Assembly: GCA_964020085.1 (NCBI GenBank)
Contig: OZ026600.1
Location: forward strand, 22,844,764-22,908,763
DNA: 64,000 nucleotides
Direction of reading: 5' to 3'
Source: Micromussa lordhowensis
Taxonomy: Eukaryota > Cnidaria > Anthozoa > Scleractinia > Lobophylliidae
Shown here: positions 21,307 to 31,315 of the stretch, piece after piece
Layout: each line of letters starts with the position of its first letter
Position numbering within the stretch: position 1 is the stretch's first letter
Program-made: the position numbers and the translations under genes
The notes under the pieces: model-generated
What the model was told of the DNA's origin: nothing
What the model saw: the letters and a program-made list of their open reading frames with translations, nothing else
Databases searched by the model: none

Positions 21307-22480
21307 GGTAGAGTGCTGTTATGTTGTCGAAAATAACATGAAACATGTTCAAAGTTCCCCTAGCTATCATACCTGCATGTGCATAGCTTTGGCAAACTCT
21401 GCACACAACAGCCCAGTCACTTTAACCCATCCTAACATAGCAGTTGAGAAGTTTAGCTATGGATAAATGGATAACTCAGTACAAAATAAATATTAAAGAA
21501 AAACAAAACATATCAAAAATGCCAAACATGTACTTTTAATATTAATTCATATTACTTAATCAAGAAACATCAACTTCGCAAGAGTTCAATACTGCATTAT
21601 TTAACTATTCTGGCATCATAAAATCTCTTTAAAATGGTTATTGTGTTTAACAAAAATGCCACAAACTTCTAAGCTAACACATGCCAATGGGGATGCCTTT
21701 AAAACATGCTCTCGACAGTCAAACTCAGTTTTAATACACAGTCATATATATGACAATTTTCTGCATCACAAAACAAACAAACAACTATGTTTGCTTACTT
21801 TTATCTAGACATTGGTCTAGATAAAACTTGATACACAAACTCAAAACTGCTTTAACTGATGCTACATACATTGGTCTCTTGAAATAGGATTCCACTAATC
21901 AAATATTTTGAACCCTTGAGCAAACTATAACATTTTTTAAGATAACATGTAAATGTAGTTTAAGTTGATAACAATTAGAAACTGAACAATAAATAATCTG
22001 TGCAGTGCTAACATCTACTGTAACACCTTGTACTGCAGTCGATCAACTGTACGAAGGTCATACTGTGGTAAATCTATTTCCCTTAATGACCGAGCTTAAT
22101 GCTAGTTTAAATTCTGCACTACTAGATTCTAGCAGGTATCTTGAAGCAAAAAAGCCTTGAGTTTAATCTACAGATACCTGTTTACATTCAGGCCTTAGCC
22201 CTCCCATAGCAATCATACTCCCAGTTGTAAATAATAGAAAATCTGAAAGATCATCTTTGCTTCCAGTATCTATAAACTCATGCAGACAAAGAATTGTTCA
22301 AACTTTTGTGGATTATTCTCAATTTTACTTAATAACCCAAGAATGTTTAACCCCTTCCTAAACTGATCAAGTCCAGCCTTGTGCTTAAAGTACTGTGGAG
22401 TGTAAGATCAAAATCTGCATTATTTCCAGTTTGTTTTTTCCTGTCAATGTGAATAACAGGCACAAACACGGGCGTTACTA
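21307..22480. other. No identified gene
   Basis: AT-rich DNA. A 10-bp inverted match (about 21799-21824, TCTAGACATTGGTCTAGA) forms a small hairpin. Open frames are short and anonymous. No known element was seen. Confidence 0.4.
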
Positions 22481-22483
22481 AAC

Positions 22484-22575
22484 ACCGAAATGGAGCGGAA
22501 TGAGGTGGAATGGACCGGAATGGACTGGAATGACACCTGAATGAATCGGAATGTCACCAGAATGAACCGGAATAG
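22484..22575. repeat. GGAATG-rich degenerate repeat
   Basis: About ten degenerate units of roughly 9-10 bp built on CCGGAATGGA / CTGGAATGA: GGAGCGGAATGA, GGTGGAATGGA, CCGGAATGGA, CTGGAATGACA and so on. It recalls GGAAT satellite motifs but is too short and variable to classify. Confidence 0.6.
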
Positions 22576-22679
22576 ACAGTTTATGAGGTGACTAGCCTAC
22601 ACGACTACGGTTCGTGACATTTGTACATTTGCCGTTCTCTGTTAGGTCTCTCGACCTTTTTGTTGCTTCACTCGTGTTT

Positions 22680-23020
22680 ATGAAGGGCACTTCACGTTGG
22701 TCAGGATTAGGTTTGTAATCAGTGATAGTGATCTTAGCTGCACATGGGTAGCCCTCACGCGATAAAATTTGCAGATCACGGTATTGGACAACTGAACATG
22801 CAAAGGGACGTTTGCCATGTGTCTTTGAGAAAAAATGATTTGCCGTTGATCTCGTCTAAAAACCGAATCCACAAAAGGAGATCCTGTTTCAAGCCTTTAC
22901 ATAAACGAATATGGTGGTATGGCTGTCGGACACCCTTGGTAAGATCCATTAGGCGACGAAGAACAGCACAGCCCGGGACAATAACTTGACAAGTAAAATT
23001 TAGTAATCATTGACCGTGTC
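22680..23020 (-). pseudogene. DIRS/tyrosine-recombinase-type retroelement fragment
   Basis: From 23010 downward the minus strand reads LLNFTCQVIVPGCAVLRRLM, DLTKGVRQPYHHIRLCKGLK and QDLLLWIRFLDEINGKSFFL. The pattern 'LLNFACKV(V/I)xPGRAFLRRLxDL...HHIRL...DLxxWxxFLxxFNG' is the RT/RNase H junction seen in DIRS-like retrotransposons. The downstream frame is broken. This is a short relic with no LTR or recombinase in view. Confidence 0.6.
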
Positions 23021-23315
23021 GTCGCCATTGTGTTAAGGAGTTGGTTGAGTTTCGCCTCTTGACAAGCAAGGGAACACTCTAATCTCTCTAAGATTGTTCT
23101 AGCAAAGTGAAGTTCTGTTGCTATTTCACTTCATGACTCGCTAAGGCATACCTAAAATATTGTAACTTAGTTTGCATATGAAAACAATTTAACCTTTCAC
23201 CTTTGAACTTTAAAATATAAAGATATATTTAATCTTGCACACAGTTTTTAGCTACAGAAAGGAAATGTACAATAAAAACTAATCATTGTGTCCATTTTGT
23301 CAACAAAGTGTCAGT

Positions 23316-23435
23316 TAATAGTAGTACTCATCATTTTTGTCACTTTGTTCAAACTGGTCACCAGGAATGTCTTCTTCATCGCCAGATTCATTCCACAGTC
23401 TATCTAGAACTTCGTTCACAGTATACCTAGCCATA
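23316..23435 (-). CDS. Small acidic ORF (39 aa), possibly N-terminus of a transposase
   Basis: ATG at 23435 reads MARYTVNEVLDRLWNESGDE, then an acidic tail ending DKNDEYYY and TAA. Openings of the form 'M(A/S)R(Y/F)(T/S)(V/L)xEVLxxL...D(S/D)' are seen at the start of piggyBac-like and related transposase genes. Nothing recognisable follows, so this may be a relic or chance. Confidence 0.3.
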
Positions 23436-23911
23436 ACTTGCCAATTTCAAACGAAAAAAGGACTAAACAACCACACAATTCACCAGGAAAACACACATGG
23501 AAAATCCAAGATGGCGGATAACATGTGCTTGACAAGAAAATGTTATTTTGTTAACTTTTTCGTCATGTATCAGTCACCAAGTGTACTAGTTCTTACCAGA
23601 CCCTCGTGAGTTTATTTGTATGCAGTTTCATTGTTTTTACAGTGTGCGGAAATATCCATACAAGTACTTTGATTTAGGACGTACTGAGTATGTCCTTATA
23701 ACATATGAGTAATCTGATACTCCCTTGTGACTTTCCACTGTTCTCTGAACAATAAATAAAAGGCGAATGATAAAAAAAAGAATAAAAACCACGGCCTAAA
23801 ACTACTGTTCCCTAAGCGTCACTCAAATTCAAGAGAGCCTGGTCTTACTCAATGTTTGATGATAGGTGCTGGATTTTTGTCTCCATTTTCTCCATTTTTT
23901 GTTGACATACA

Positions 23912-23944
23912 TACTGTAAAGACTCATGTTTAAGCCGCACCCCC
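23912..23944. repeat. Half of a 'AAGCCGCACC' inverted-repeat MITE
   Basis: TACTGTAAAGACTC...TTTAAGCCGCACCCCC matches the arm of the complete fold-back element at 32237-32319 (GTGCGGCTTATACACGAGTC...TACGGTA). Only one arm is present here. Confidence 0.55.
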
Positions 23945-24161
23945 AACTGTCTTTCAAAATAAGAATTCTAAAAAGCACTCTTGGAAAAAGAACACTGTTG
24001 GAAAAAAGAGTTGGTCGTTTGTTTGGAAATAGCACAGGAGAACAATTCCAAATGGTTGCTTGGTAACCACGCAGAAAAAAAATCATAGAAAGCCTGGGCT
24101 GAATCACGTAGTAGACCGCCATCAGTAAGCAACATGGAAACGTTCGCTTTCGCATCAGCTG

Positions 24162-24289
24162 TGTGGATATCATGTTTACCAAGACAAATTGAAGCCATCG
24201 ATTGGAGAAAAACTTGTTGCTAAACGAGAGTTTAACAACCCCATGGACAAACATGCCATAAAAGTAGTGAAGGGCAATGAAAAGGTCGG
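24162..24289 (+). pseudogene. HIRAN-like domain ORF, 5' part (split by BEL/Pao)
   Basis: The plus strand reads CGYHVYQDKLKPSIGEKLVA, then KREFNNPMDKHAIKVVKGNE and KV. The pattern 'GYHVYxxxWxPxxGExLxCxREExNxxDxFAVxVVK' is a HIRAN-type domain, a fold that binds DNA ends in Rad5/HLTF-type proteins and is found alone in many cnidarian ORFs. The frame stops at the BEL insertion (GTCGG target duplication at 24285-24289) and resumes at 31904. No in-frame ATG was found upstream, and an AG acceptor just before (GCATCAG) could begin an exon here. Confidence 0.65.
24285..24289. repeat. 5-bp target duplication (left) of BEL/Pao copy 2
   Basis: GTCGG directly before the 5' LTR, repeated at 31899-31903 directly after the 3' LTR. 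Confidence 0.9.
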
Positions 24290-24690
24290 TGTGGCTGTAG
24301 CCAGCCAGCCCAGTCTTCGCGCGGTTTAGATTCGCGCCTTTTAGATCACGTGACAGCTGTGTTTCGCTAGCGTGGTTGATCAGTACTCGATTAGTAGATT
24401 TATCGCTTGTTTAGCATGGATTTATCGCTTGTTTAGCGTGGATTTTCGTTGCCTTCGCGATTCTAAGGCTGGACAAGGTTAGCAAAGTGTATTTTTTCGT
24501 TACTGATTTAAGTTAGTCTTTGTATTTATCTTGTATATTGTTTTCGTGTTTGTATGCATGCCGCTCGTCACATTCGCTTCGGTTCATTTGGGCGATTGTT
24601 ATATTTATTTTTAGTTTTACGGCTTCCGTTTGTTGCCAGTAAAGACTACCAGCCATAACTACACTGGTTCGTTTAATCTCTGTAGTCACA
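24290..24690 (+). repeat. 5' LTR of BEL/Pao copy 2 (401 bp)
   Basis: Starts TGTGGCTGTAGCCAGCCAGC and ends CTGTAGTCACA. Contains a tandem pair of the unit TTTATCGCTTGTTTAGC(A/G)TGG. The 3' LTR starts at 31499. No obvious TATA box was identified; promoter activity is assumed from LTR biology. Confidence 0.92.
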
Positions 24691-24817
24691 GTAAAACTTT
24701 CCTGCGCGAATTTCGAATGGAAATTCTTGGATCGTGAATTCAACGAGTTCTTGAGTAGAATTTGGAAAATTTGGACGCGGAACTGGACTAACGGAATAGA
24801 ATTTCGGAATAGGTCAG
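24691..24817 (+). other. BEL/Pao copy 2 leader between LTR and gag
   Basis: 127 bp separate the LTR from the gag ATG. The bases abutting the LTR (GTAAAACTTTCCTGCGCG) do not begin with TGG, so there is no canonical tRNA primer-binding site in the usual place. The nearest TGG is about 27 bp in (TGGAAATTCTTGG). Confidence 0.6.
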
Positions 24818-27751
24818 ATGGCGTCGTCGGATACCCCTGATTCTAAGTTAAATAATGAAGAAGACCCAGCTTCAGCATCGTTTATGCAGAAGAATTATAG
24901 TGATGAGCCTGAAGAAGGCAAAGATGAAGAAGACCCAGCTTCAGCATCGTTTATGCAGAAGAATTATAGTGATGAGCCTGAAGAAGACAAAGAAGAAGAA
25001 GACCCTGCCTGTCAGAACAGTAAACGACCACACACTCTTACCGAGAAAGGCTTAGAATATCAATGTTCATTGAAAGAAAGGGAATTTCAAAGGGCATTCA
25101 GGAAACTAAAGGACAAATTACATAAGCTTGATATGGATTGGATTGACATTGCTGACCCTAATTTTCTCAGAAAGGAGAGATCAAATATAGAAGAATGTAG
25201 ACAAGATTTGGATAAGGCACAGTCAGAATATGTACCCCTTCTACTGGAGGATGAATCCCATGATGTGATAGAAAAAGCAATGCATTTGTCTAAACAAGTG
25301 GTGGACCTGAGAATGAGAATTGGCGAGAAGATCTTTCAATTAGAAAGGGAGGAATTACGCTCTCGTAACAGTAACAGATCATCTCACTCTAGAAAGACGG
25401 GCTCCACTCGCATTTCAAAGGCATCAACTTCATCACATATCTCCCTCTTGAAAATGAAGGCCCTGACGGAACTAGCTAAGAGAGAAGTAGAAATGAAGTA
25501 TGCAAGAATAGAAACTGAGAAAAAGATGGAAATGGAAAGAAAGAAACACGAGATTGAAGAGATTCAGCGACTAAAGGACTACGAAAGTGCCAAAGCAGAA
25601 GCTGATGCTGTCATAAGGTTAGAAGAGGAAGAAAAGAACCCCAGTCTGGAAGAGTTTAAAGAACTGCAGTTAAATGAGGACGAGAAAGAAGAACGAACAC
25701 GCGATTACGTATCATCACTGCCAGATCTAGCTTCTGTGGGTAGCCAGGTTCCCCTACCGAACTCGTTTCAGTTCTCACTTCGCACAGCTCAGCATCCCAT
25801 CTCTTCGTCTCAGAAAGTTAAAGGTAAAGAGCCATACCAGACAGACCAAACACACCAGTTACAAAGCCATAGTGAAGGTAGTTCACTTGGAAAACAAGAA
25901 CCTGTCACAACACCACCTCCTCACGTTGCTGGTTCTAACAACCCGTACGGCACACTGCAAGAGGTACCAGCAATCCCTTATTACCCTCCGGTTATGGAAA
26001 CACAGCAGCGTGGGATTGCCGAGGCAATAGCAGAAGGTATGGAAGCTGCAAGATTGCCTACTCCCCACCTCACGGTCTTCAGTGGGAATCCCTTGGACTG
26101 GCCAACATGGAAAGTTTCCTTCGAAACTGTAATTGAAAAGAGGACTATGAATTCCAACGAAAAGATCTTGTACCTTCTGCAGTATTTGTCAGGAGCACCG
26201 AAGAAAATTGTCGAAGGATACCAGTTTCTCAAAACAGCTGATGCCTACACAGAAGCAAAGAAAACTCTTGAAAAGCGATTTGGTCACCCCTCTGTGGTCG
26301 CAGAAGCATTCCGCAAAAGGCTAGAAAACTGGCCGAAAATACATCCCAGAGATGGATTCGCATTAAGGGAATTCGCGGACTTCCTGAAGACTTGTGAACT
26401 GGCTATGCAAACAGTAGAAGATCTTGAAACACTAAATAAGCAACATGACAACAAGCAGTTGTTGAAAGTCTTGCCAAACTGGGCCTATCCCAAATGGGGA
26501 GTCAGAGTAAGAGACTATCAGACGAAGCACGGAGATAACAAGTTCCCTCCATTCGCCGAATTTGTTAAATTTGTCTCCGAGATTGCCGAGGTACAATGCC
26601 TGCCCGTTCTCACTAACTTAGACACAAGCCTTTCAGCCAGAGAAGACAAGAACAGAGGCTTCAGGAGAAGAAATGGAAGCCGCAGGAACCAAGAAGCAAA
26701 TTCACTGGCAACAGGAGCAAAGGAGAAACTCCCCAGTCACCTGGAATGTGGAAAGAATGGGAAGAAGAGAGCATGCTACTGGTGCGGGAATACAGCTCAT
26801 GAAATAGAAACATGTCAAGAATTTGTGAAGAGACCTATCAACGAGAGAACTCAGTTTATTATTAGGAAGGGACTTTGTCTTCGTTGCTTAACCCATGGTC
26901 ATATGGCTAAGGAGAAGAAGTGTGAAAGGGTACCAAGTTGCGCCAAATGCAAGCAGAAACACCCAACCTGTCTACATGATGACAGCAGGACCAGCACCAG
27001 CGTTACAAGAGGAGCAGATAAAGTTGCACCCGACACCTCGACGAACTGTATCAATGCTGTCGGTGCAGAGAATTTACAATGTGATGAAGAAGCAGCAGTG
27101 AAATGTACAAGCGTTTGCTCAGTCGAAGGGCAGCAGTCGGGTCAAGATCAAAGCTTAATCATCCCAGTGTGGGTGTCGAGTTCCAAAAATCCTCAAAATG
27201 ATGTCCTGACCTATGCTCTTATTGATTCTCAGTCCAATGCTACCTTCATCACAGAGAAGCTAGAACAACACTTGGAGGTTGATAGTGTACCAAGTCACCT
27301 TCGCCTGTCAACAATGCATCAAGAGAACGAAATAGTTCAGTGCAAGAAGGTTCAAGGTCTTGTTGTTATGGACCTAAAACGCCAAGTATGCATTCCGTTG
27401 CCAAAGGTCTACACAAGAGAAGCTATTCCATACAAGCCCCATCAGATTCCAAAGCCAGAAGTTGCCATGCAGTGGGACCATCTAAACTGTATTGCTGAAG
27501 AACTTATGCCATATAGAGAAGATGTACAGGTCGGAATGTTGATTGGAACTAACTGCCCAAAGGCTATCAAACCGCGTGCAGTGATTCCGGGAGCGGATAA
27601 TGACCCATACGGCATTAAGACCGATCTTGGTTGGGGCATTGTTGGAAGAGTTTGCAAGTCTCTCCCAGATGAGGACTTTGAGGAATTGTCAGAAAGCTGG
27701 GTCAACAAGATTGTTATCAGTGAAGATGCCACGTTTGCTGTGGAGTCTTGA
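24818..27751 (+). CDS. BEL/Pao gag-protease ORF (977 codons, ends at in-frame TGA)
   Basis: ATG at 24818. Residues about 13-58 are two copies of a 23-residue acidic repeat (DPASASFMQKNYSDEPEE). About 70-290 is a highly charged coiled-coil-like stretch (KYARIETEKKMEMERKK). From about 414 (LPTPHLTVFSGNPLDWPTWK) is the DUF1759 gag domain with YLSGAPKKIVEG and AKKTLEKRFGHP. Zinc motifs follow at about 653 (CYWCGNTAHEIETC), then CLRCLTHGHMAKEKKC and CAKCKQKHPTCLH. The aspartic protease motif ALIDSQSNATFI has its catalytic Asp at residue 803. The frame stops at TGA 27749-27751, and the same frame continues at once as [14 protein letters not shown], so the stop looks like a point mutation (or a readthrough site) rather than a natural end. 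Confidence 0.9.
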   Translation: MASSDTPDSKLNNEEDPASASFMQKNYSDEPEEGKDEEDPASASFMQKNYSDEPEEDKEEEDPACQNSKRPHTLTEKGLEYQCSLKEREFQRAFRKLKDKLHKLDMDWIDIADPNFLRKERSNIEECRQDLDKAQSEYVPLLLEDESHDVIEKAMHLSKQVVDLRMRIGEKIFQLEREELRSRNSNRSSHSRKTGSTRISKASTSSHISLLKMKALTELAKREVEMKYARIETEKKMEMERKKHEIEEIQRLKDYESAKAEADAVIRLEEEEKNPSLEEFKELQLNEDEKEERTRDYVSSLPDLASVGSQVPLPNSFQFSLRTAQHPISSSQKVKGKEPYQTDQTHQLQSHSEGSSLGKQEPVTTPPPHVAGSNNPYGTLQEVPAIPYYPPVMETQQRGIAEAIAEGMEAARLPTPHLTVFSGNPLDWPTWKVSFETVIEKRTMNSNEKILYLLQYLSGAPKKIVEGYQFLKTADAYTEAKKTLEKRFGHPSVVAEAFRKRLENWPKIHPRDGFALREFADFLKTCELAMQTVEDLETLNKQHDNKQLLKVLPNWAYPKWGVRVRDYQTKHGDNKFPPFAEFVKFVSEIAEVQCLPVLTNLDTSLSAREDKNRGFRRRNGSRRNQEANSLATGAKEKLPSHLECGKNGKKRACYWCGNTAHEIETCQEFVKRPINERTQFIIRKGLCLRCLTHGHMAKEKKCERVPSCAKCKQKHPTCLHDDSRTSTSVTRGADKVAPDTSTNCINAVGAENLQCDEEAAVKCTSVCSVEGQQSGQDQSLIIPVWVSSSKNPQNDVLTYALIDSQSNATFITEKLEQHLEVDSVPSHLRLSTMHQENEIVQCKKVQGLVVMDLKRQVCIPLPKVYTREAIPYKPHQIPKPEVAMQWDHLNCIAEELMPYREDVQVGMLIGTNCPKAIKPRAVIPGADNDPYGIKTDLGWGIVGRVCKSLPDEDFEELSESWVNKIVISEDATFAVES
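24863..25000 (+). repeat. 69-bp tandem duplication in gag
   Basis: Two near-identical 69-bp units (GACCCAGCTTCAGCATCG... starting at 24863 and 24932) encode the repeated acidic 23-residue block, followed by the start of a third. Being in frame, it does not break gag. Confidence 0.85.
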
Positions 27752-28996
27752 GCAAAGGAAATCATAAGCCCAGCTCATGTGAAGGAAATGTTCGAAAGAG
27801 ATTTTCACGAAAGAGCAGAACAGAAGAACATGTCTGCCCTGTCTGTTGAAGACCGCACATTCCTGGAAATCCTGGATAACGGAATCTGCAAAAGAGAAGA
27901 CGGACATTATGAAATGCCGTTGCCCTTGCGTTCTCAAGATGTTACGTTGCCAAACAATCGATTACAAGCATTAAGAAGACTATCTCAACTGAAAGCACGA
28001 TTCAGAAGAGATGCAAAGTACTATAGAGACTATGTTGAGTTCATGGAAGAGATGATTAAAGGATGCGCAGAAAAGGCTCCCCCTCGAGGCGAAACTGGTA
28101 TCAAGATTGAAGATGGCAAGATTAACTATGTCCCACATCACGGAGTCTACCACCCAAGAAAGCCTGACCAGATAAGAGTAGTCTTTGACTGCGGTGCACA
28201 ATATAAAGGAACATCCCTGAATAAGAACTTGTTACAAGGGCCCGACTTGACAAATAATTTAATGGGTGTTCTCTGCCGGTTCCGCCAAGAGGCTGTAGCC
28301 CTGACATGTGATGTGCAAGGAATGTTCCACCAGTTCTTCGTCGACGAGGCAGACCGAGACCTTCTCAGATTCTTTTGGTGGAGTCATGGTGATTTGAAGA
28401 ATGAAGCAGATGAGTATCGCATGAAGGTACACTTATTCGGTGCAGCTTCGTCGCCAGGATGCGCAAATTTTGCCTTTAAAAGAGCTGCCGATGATGGAGA
28501 GAAGGAGTTTGGTTCAGAAGCTGCAGATTTCATGAGAAAGGACTTTTATGTTGATGACGGACTGAAGTCTGTGAAATGCGTTGACACTGCCATCAACCTC
28601 ATTAAGAACTGTCAAGCAATGTGTGCAAGAGCAGGCCTCAGATTGCATAAGTTTAGCAGCAACAAGGAAGAAGTTATCCAAGCTGTTCCACCTGAAGATC
28701 GTGCTAAAGGACTTCAGGAGCTAGACCTGACGAGAGATCCCTTGCCAGTTGAACGAACGCTTGGCATTATGTTGTGTGCAGAAACTGACAGCTTCCAGTT
28801 CCGCATAGTCATCCAAGACCGTCCACTTACAAGAAGAGGCATCTTATCTACAGTAAGTTCAGTCTATGATCCCCTTGGGCTTGTAGCCCCCTTGATTCTT
28901 CTTGGCAAGCAGATACTGCAAGACCTGTGCCGAGAAAATGCTGACTGGGACAACCCGATAGGTGATCAGCTAAGACCAAGGTGGGAGCAATGGTGA
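27752..28996 (+). CDS. BEL/Pao reverse-transcriptase segment
   Basis: Same frame as gag-protease; the first ATG is at 27779 but translation would naturally be continuous. It reads [20 protein letters not shown], then [34 protein letters not shown] (RT motif A Asp), [18 protein letters not shown] and [12 protein letters not shown], the catalytic YVDD with Tyr at codon 257 from 27779. [15 protein letters not shown] marks the RT/RNase H connection. It ends at TGA 28994-28996 (QW*NELRLLEG), where relatives have Arg. CGA to TGA would explain it. Confidence 0.9.
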   Translation, partial: AKEIISPAHVKEMFERDFHERAEQKNMSALSVEDRTFLEILDNGICKREDGHYEMPLPLRSQDVTLPNNRLQALRRLSQLKARFRRDAKYYRDYVEFMEEMIKGCAEKAPPRGETGIKIEDGKINYVPHHGVYHPRKPDQIRVVFDCGAQYKGTSLNKNLLQGPDLTNNLMGVLCRFRQEAVALTCDVQGMFHQFFVDEADRDLLRFFWWSHGDLKNEADEYRMKVHLFGAASSPGCANFAFKRAADDGEKEFGSEAADFMRKDFYVDDGLKSVKCVDTAINLIKNCQAMCARAGLRLHKFSSNKEEVIQAVPPEDRAKGLQELDLTRDPLPVERTLGIMLCAETDSFQFRIVIQDRPLTRRGILSTVSSVYDPLGLVAPLILLGKQILQDLCRENADWDNPIGDQLRPRWEQW

Positions 28997-31315
28997 AATG
29001 AGCTGCGACTCCTAGAAGGTCTCAAAATTCCAAGATGCTACAAACCTGAAGAATTTGGAGACGCTAAGGTAGTTGAACTGCACCACTTTTCTGATGCGAG
29101 TCAAGCAGGCTACGGTCAGTGCAGCTATCTACGTCTATTGAACGAAAATGATCAAGCCCATTGTTCCTTGGTGGGAAAGTCCCGCGTCACGCCATTGAAA
29201 TCTGTGACCATCCCACGCTTAGAGTTGACAGCCGCCGTTGTGTCAGTCAGAGTAAGTCAGTGGCTTGGCCATGAGCTTAATTACCAAGATGTTACCGAAT
29301 TCTTTTGGACGGATAGTAAGGTGGTGATGGGGTACATTAACAACGTGACCAGACGCTTTCATGTTTTCGTAGCTAATCGTGTACAGCAGATCCATGAACA
29401 CACCCAAGCTCGACAGTGGCAGTATATCGACACACGCTCCAACCCAGCGGATGCTGCATCCCGAGGTCTGACAGCCAAGCAGCTCTTGGATGATAATTAC
29501 CGATGGTTCAAAGGCCCCCACTTCCTATGGAACCCTGGTGCCTATCAAGCAGAAACAGAGAACACTCCAGAACCCTTGGATCCCAATGATCCAGAAGTTA
29601 AAGTGTCCACCCTTGCAACACAGAGTGAAGAAAGCTTTCCTAATCACTTTGAGACTGGCAGGTTGGATCGATTTTCCAGTTGGTTTAAGGTGAGAAAAGC
29701 AGTGGCAGTTTGTTTGCGGTTTAAACGCCTTCTAAGAGAGAGAAAGGGGCAGAAACCTACAGCTCAAGACAGTAAATCAGTGAAAGATTTTCGCCTCAAT
29801 TATCAGCCAGTAGATGTAGAAGAGATCGGTCAAGCCGAGATCGAGTTAATTCGCTGCCTACAACATGACCATTTCAAAGAAGAAATCAAGGCTCTGTCAT
29901 CGTTGCAAACGCACGGCGAATTTGTGGATAGAAAGAAAGCCAAGCAGCGCAATTTCAACCTGAAGAAGTGTAGCAGTCTTTATCCTTTAGACCCATACTT
30001 AGATGCGAATGGTATCCTACGTGTTGGTGGCCGACTACGAAGAGCCAGTATGCCCGAAGTCTGTAAGCATCCAGTCATCTTACCGAAACGATCACATATC
30101 ACAAATCTCATCTTGGAACATTGTCACCAAGCAATCAAGCATCAAGGAAGGGGAATGACTCACAACGAAGTCCGACAACGTGGGTACTGGATAATTGCTG
30201 GCACATCTGTCGTGGCGAATCTTGTTTCAAAGTGCGTCGTGTGCAGAAAACTGCGTGCACCGCCTGTACAACAGAAGCTAGCAGACCTCCCAGAAGATCG
30301 CACCGAGCCTGCCCCGCCTTTCACATATAGCGCAGTTGACTATTTTGGTCCGTTTGTAATAAAGGAAGGCCGCAAGGAGATCAAAAGATATGGTGTATTG
30401 TTTACTTGTATGTCATCTCGTGCCGTTCACCTCGAGACTGCAAACACACTAGAAACTGACTCCTTTATCAACGCCCTGAGGCGCTTCCAAGCAGAGCGTG
30501 GTCCAATCCGCCAATTGAGGTCAGATCGCGGAACCAACTTTGTTGGTGCTCAAAGAGAATTGCAAGAGGCTCTGGATGAAATGGATGAAGACAAAGTGCG
30601 CAGCACCTTGTTGGAAGACAATTGCGATTGGTTCTCGTTCAAAACCAACCCCCCGTATGCAAGTCACATTGGAGGTTTCTGGGAACGGCAAATTAGGACA
30701 GTGAGAAGCGTTCTCACATCTCTGTTGGAAGAAACTGGCCGTCAGTTGGACGACGAAACGTTCCGTACACTTCTAAAAGAGGTCCAGGCAATAGTGAATT
30801 CCAGACCAATGGCTTTAAATGATATGTCTTCCCCTGATTTACCAGACCCGCTGACACCAAACCTCTTGTTAACCATGAAAAGCAAGGTTCTAATGCCACC
30901 TCCAGGGTTTTTTTTGAGAGAAGACATCTACCTCCGCAGAAGATGGAGAAGGGTCCAGCATCTGGCGAATGTGTTTTGGGAAAGGTGGAAGAAGGAGTTT
31001 CTTCTCACACTTCAACCCCGTAAAAAGTGGATGAAACCTCAACACAACATGGTAGTGAACGACGTTGTCATTGTAAAGGACGAAAATGCCCCTAGAAATG
31101 TATGGAGATTGGCCAGAGTTGAAGAAGTGTTCCCGAGTGATGACGGCCTCGTGAGAAAGGTCAAACTCGCCATGGCCACTCGCAGTCTTGACAAGAAAGG
31201 ACGGAGAACCAAGGAAGTACAATACCTTGAGCGACCTGTTCACAAGCTAGTTCTTGTTCATGAAGGAGACCGGGAGTTCCCCGACGAGGAGCCATCAAGC
31301 CAAGACAAGTACTGA
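28997..31315 (+). CDS. BEL/Pao RNase H-integrase segment
   Basis: Still the same frame; first ATG at 29138. RNase H: ELHHFSDASQAGYGQCSYLR, VTIPRLELTAA, FFWTDSKVVMGYI, then DTRSNPADAASRGL. The integrase zinc region contains HCHQAIKHQGRGMTHNEVRQ then CVVCRKLR. The catalytic triad is D401 (YSAVDYFGPF), D463 (LRSDRGTNFVG) and E516 (GGFWERQIRTV), counted from 29138. The C-terminal DUF5641-like part is NMVVNDVVIVKDENAPRNVW. It ends TGA at 31313-31315. All catalytic residues are intact; only the two upstream TGA codons prevent a full polyprotein. Confidence 0.9.
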   Translation, partial: NELRLLEGLKIPRCYKPEEFGDAKVVELHHFSDASQAGYGQCSYLRLLNENDQAHCSLVGKSRVTPLKSVTIPRLELTAAVVSVRVSQWLGHELNYQDVTEFFWTDSKVVMGYINNVTRRFHVFVANRVQQIHEHTQARQWQYIDTRSNPADAASRGLTAKQLLDDNYRWFKGPHFLWNPGAYQAETENTPEPLDPNDPEVKVSTLATQSEESFPNHFETGRLDRFSSWFKVRKAVAVCLRFKRLLRERKGQKPTAQDSKSVKDFRLNYQPVDVEEIGQAEIELIRCLQHDHFKEEIKALSSLQTHGEFVDRKKAKQRNFNLKKCSSLYPLDPYLDANGILRVGGRLRRASMPEVCKHPVILPKRSHITNLILEHCHQAIKHQGRGMTHNEVRQRGYWIIAGTSVVANLVSKCVVCRKLRAPPVQQKLADLPEDRTEPAPPFTYSAVDYFGPFVIKEGRKEIKRYGVLFTCMSSRAVHLETANTLETDSFINALRRFQAERGPIRQLRSDRGTNFVGAQRELQEALDEMDEDKVRSTLLEDNCDWFSFKTNPPYASHIGGFWERQIRTVRSVLTSLLEETGRQLDDETFRTLLKEVQAIVNSRPMALNDMSSPDLPDPLTPNLLLTMKSKVLMPPPGFFLREDIYLRRRWRRVQHLANVFWERWKKEFLLTLQPRKKWMKPQHNMVVNDVVIVKDENAPRNVWRLARVEEVFPSDDGLVRKVKLAMATRSLDKKGRRTKEVQYLERPVHKLVLVHEGDREFPDEEPSSQDKY

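Larger units (their letters stand above)
23021..24161. other. Mostly anonymous DNA with two small items
   Basis: It contains a 39-codon ORF (23316-23435) and a fragment of an inverted-repeat element (23912-23944), both listed separately. A CCAAGATGGCGG motif lies at 23506-23517. The minus-strand open frame 23829-24254 overlaps the HIRAN-like ORF and is most likely its shadow. Confidence 0.4.

Noticed and set aside
23829..24254. Minus-strand 141-codon ORF as a gene
   Set aside because: It overlaps the plus-strand HIRAN-like frame, shows no motif, and runs into inverted-repeat DNA.
27749..28996. TGA as a reassigned sense codon
   Set aside because: Real terminators in the window are also TGA (for example 31313-31315), and chromodomain and BEN exons need no reassignment. 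Point mutation is simpler.
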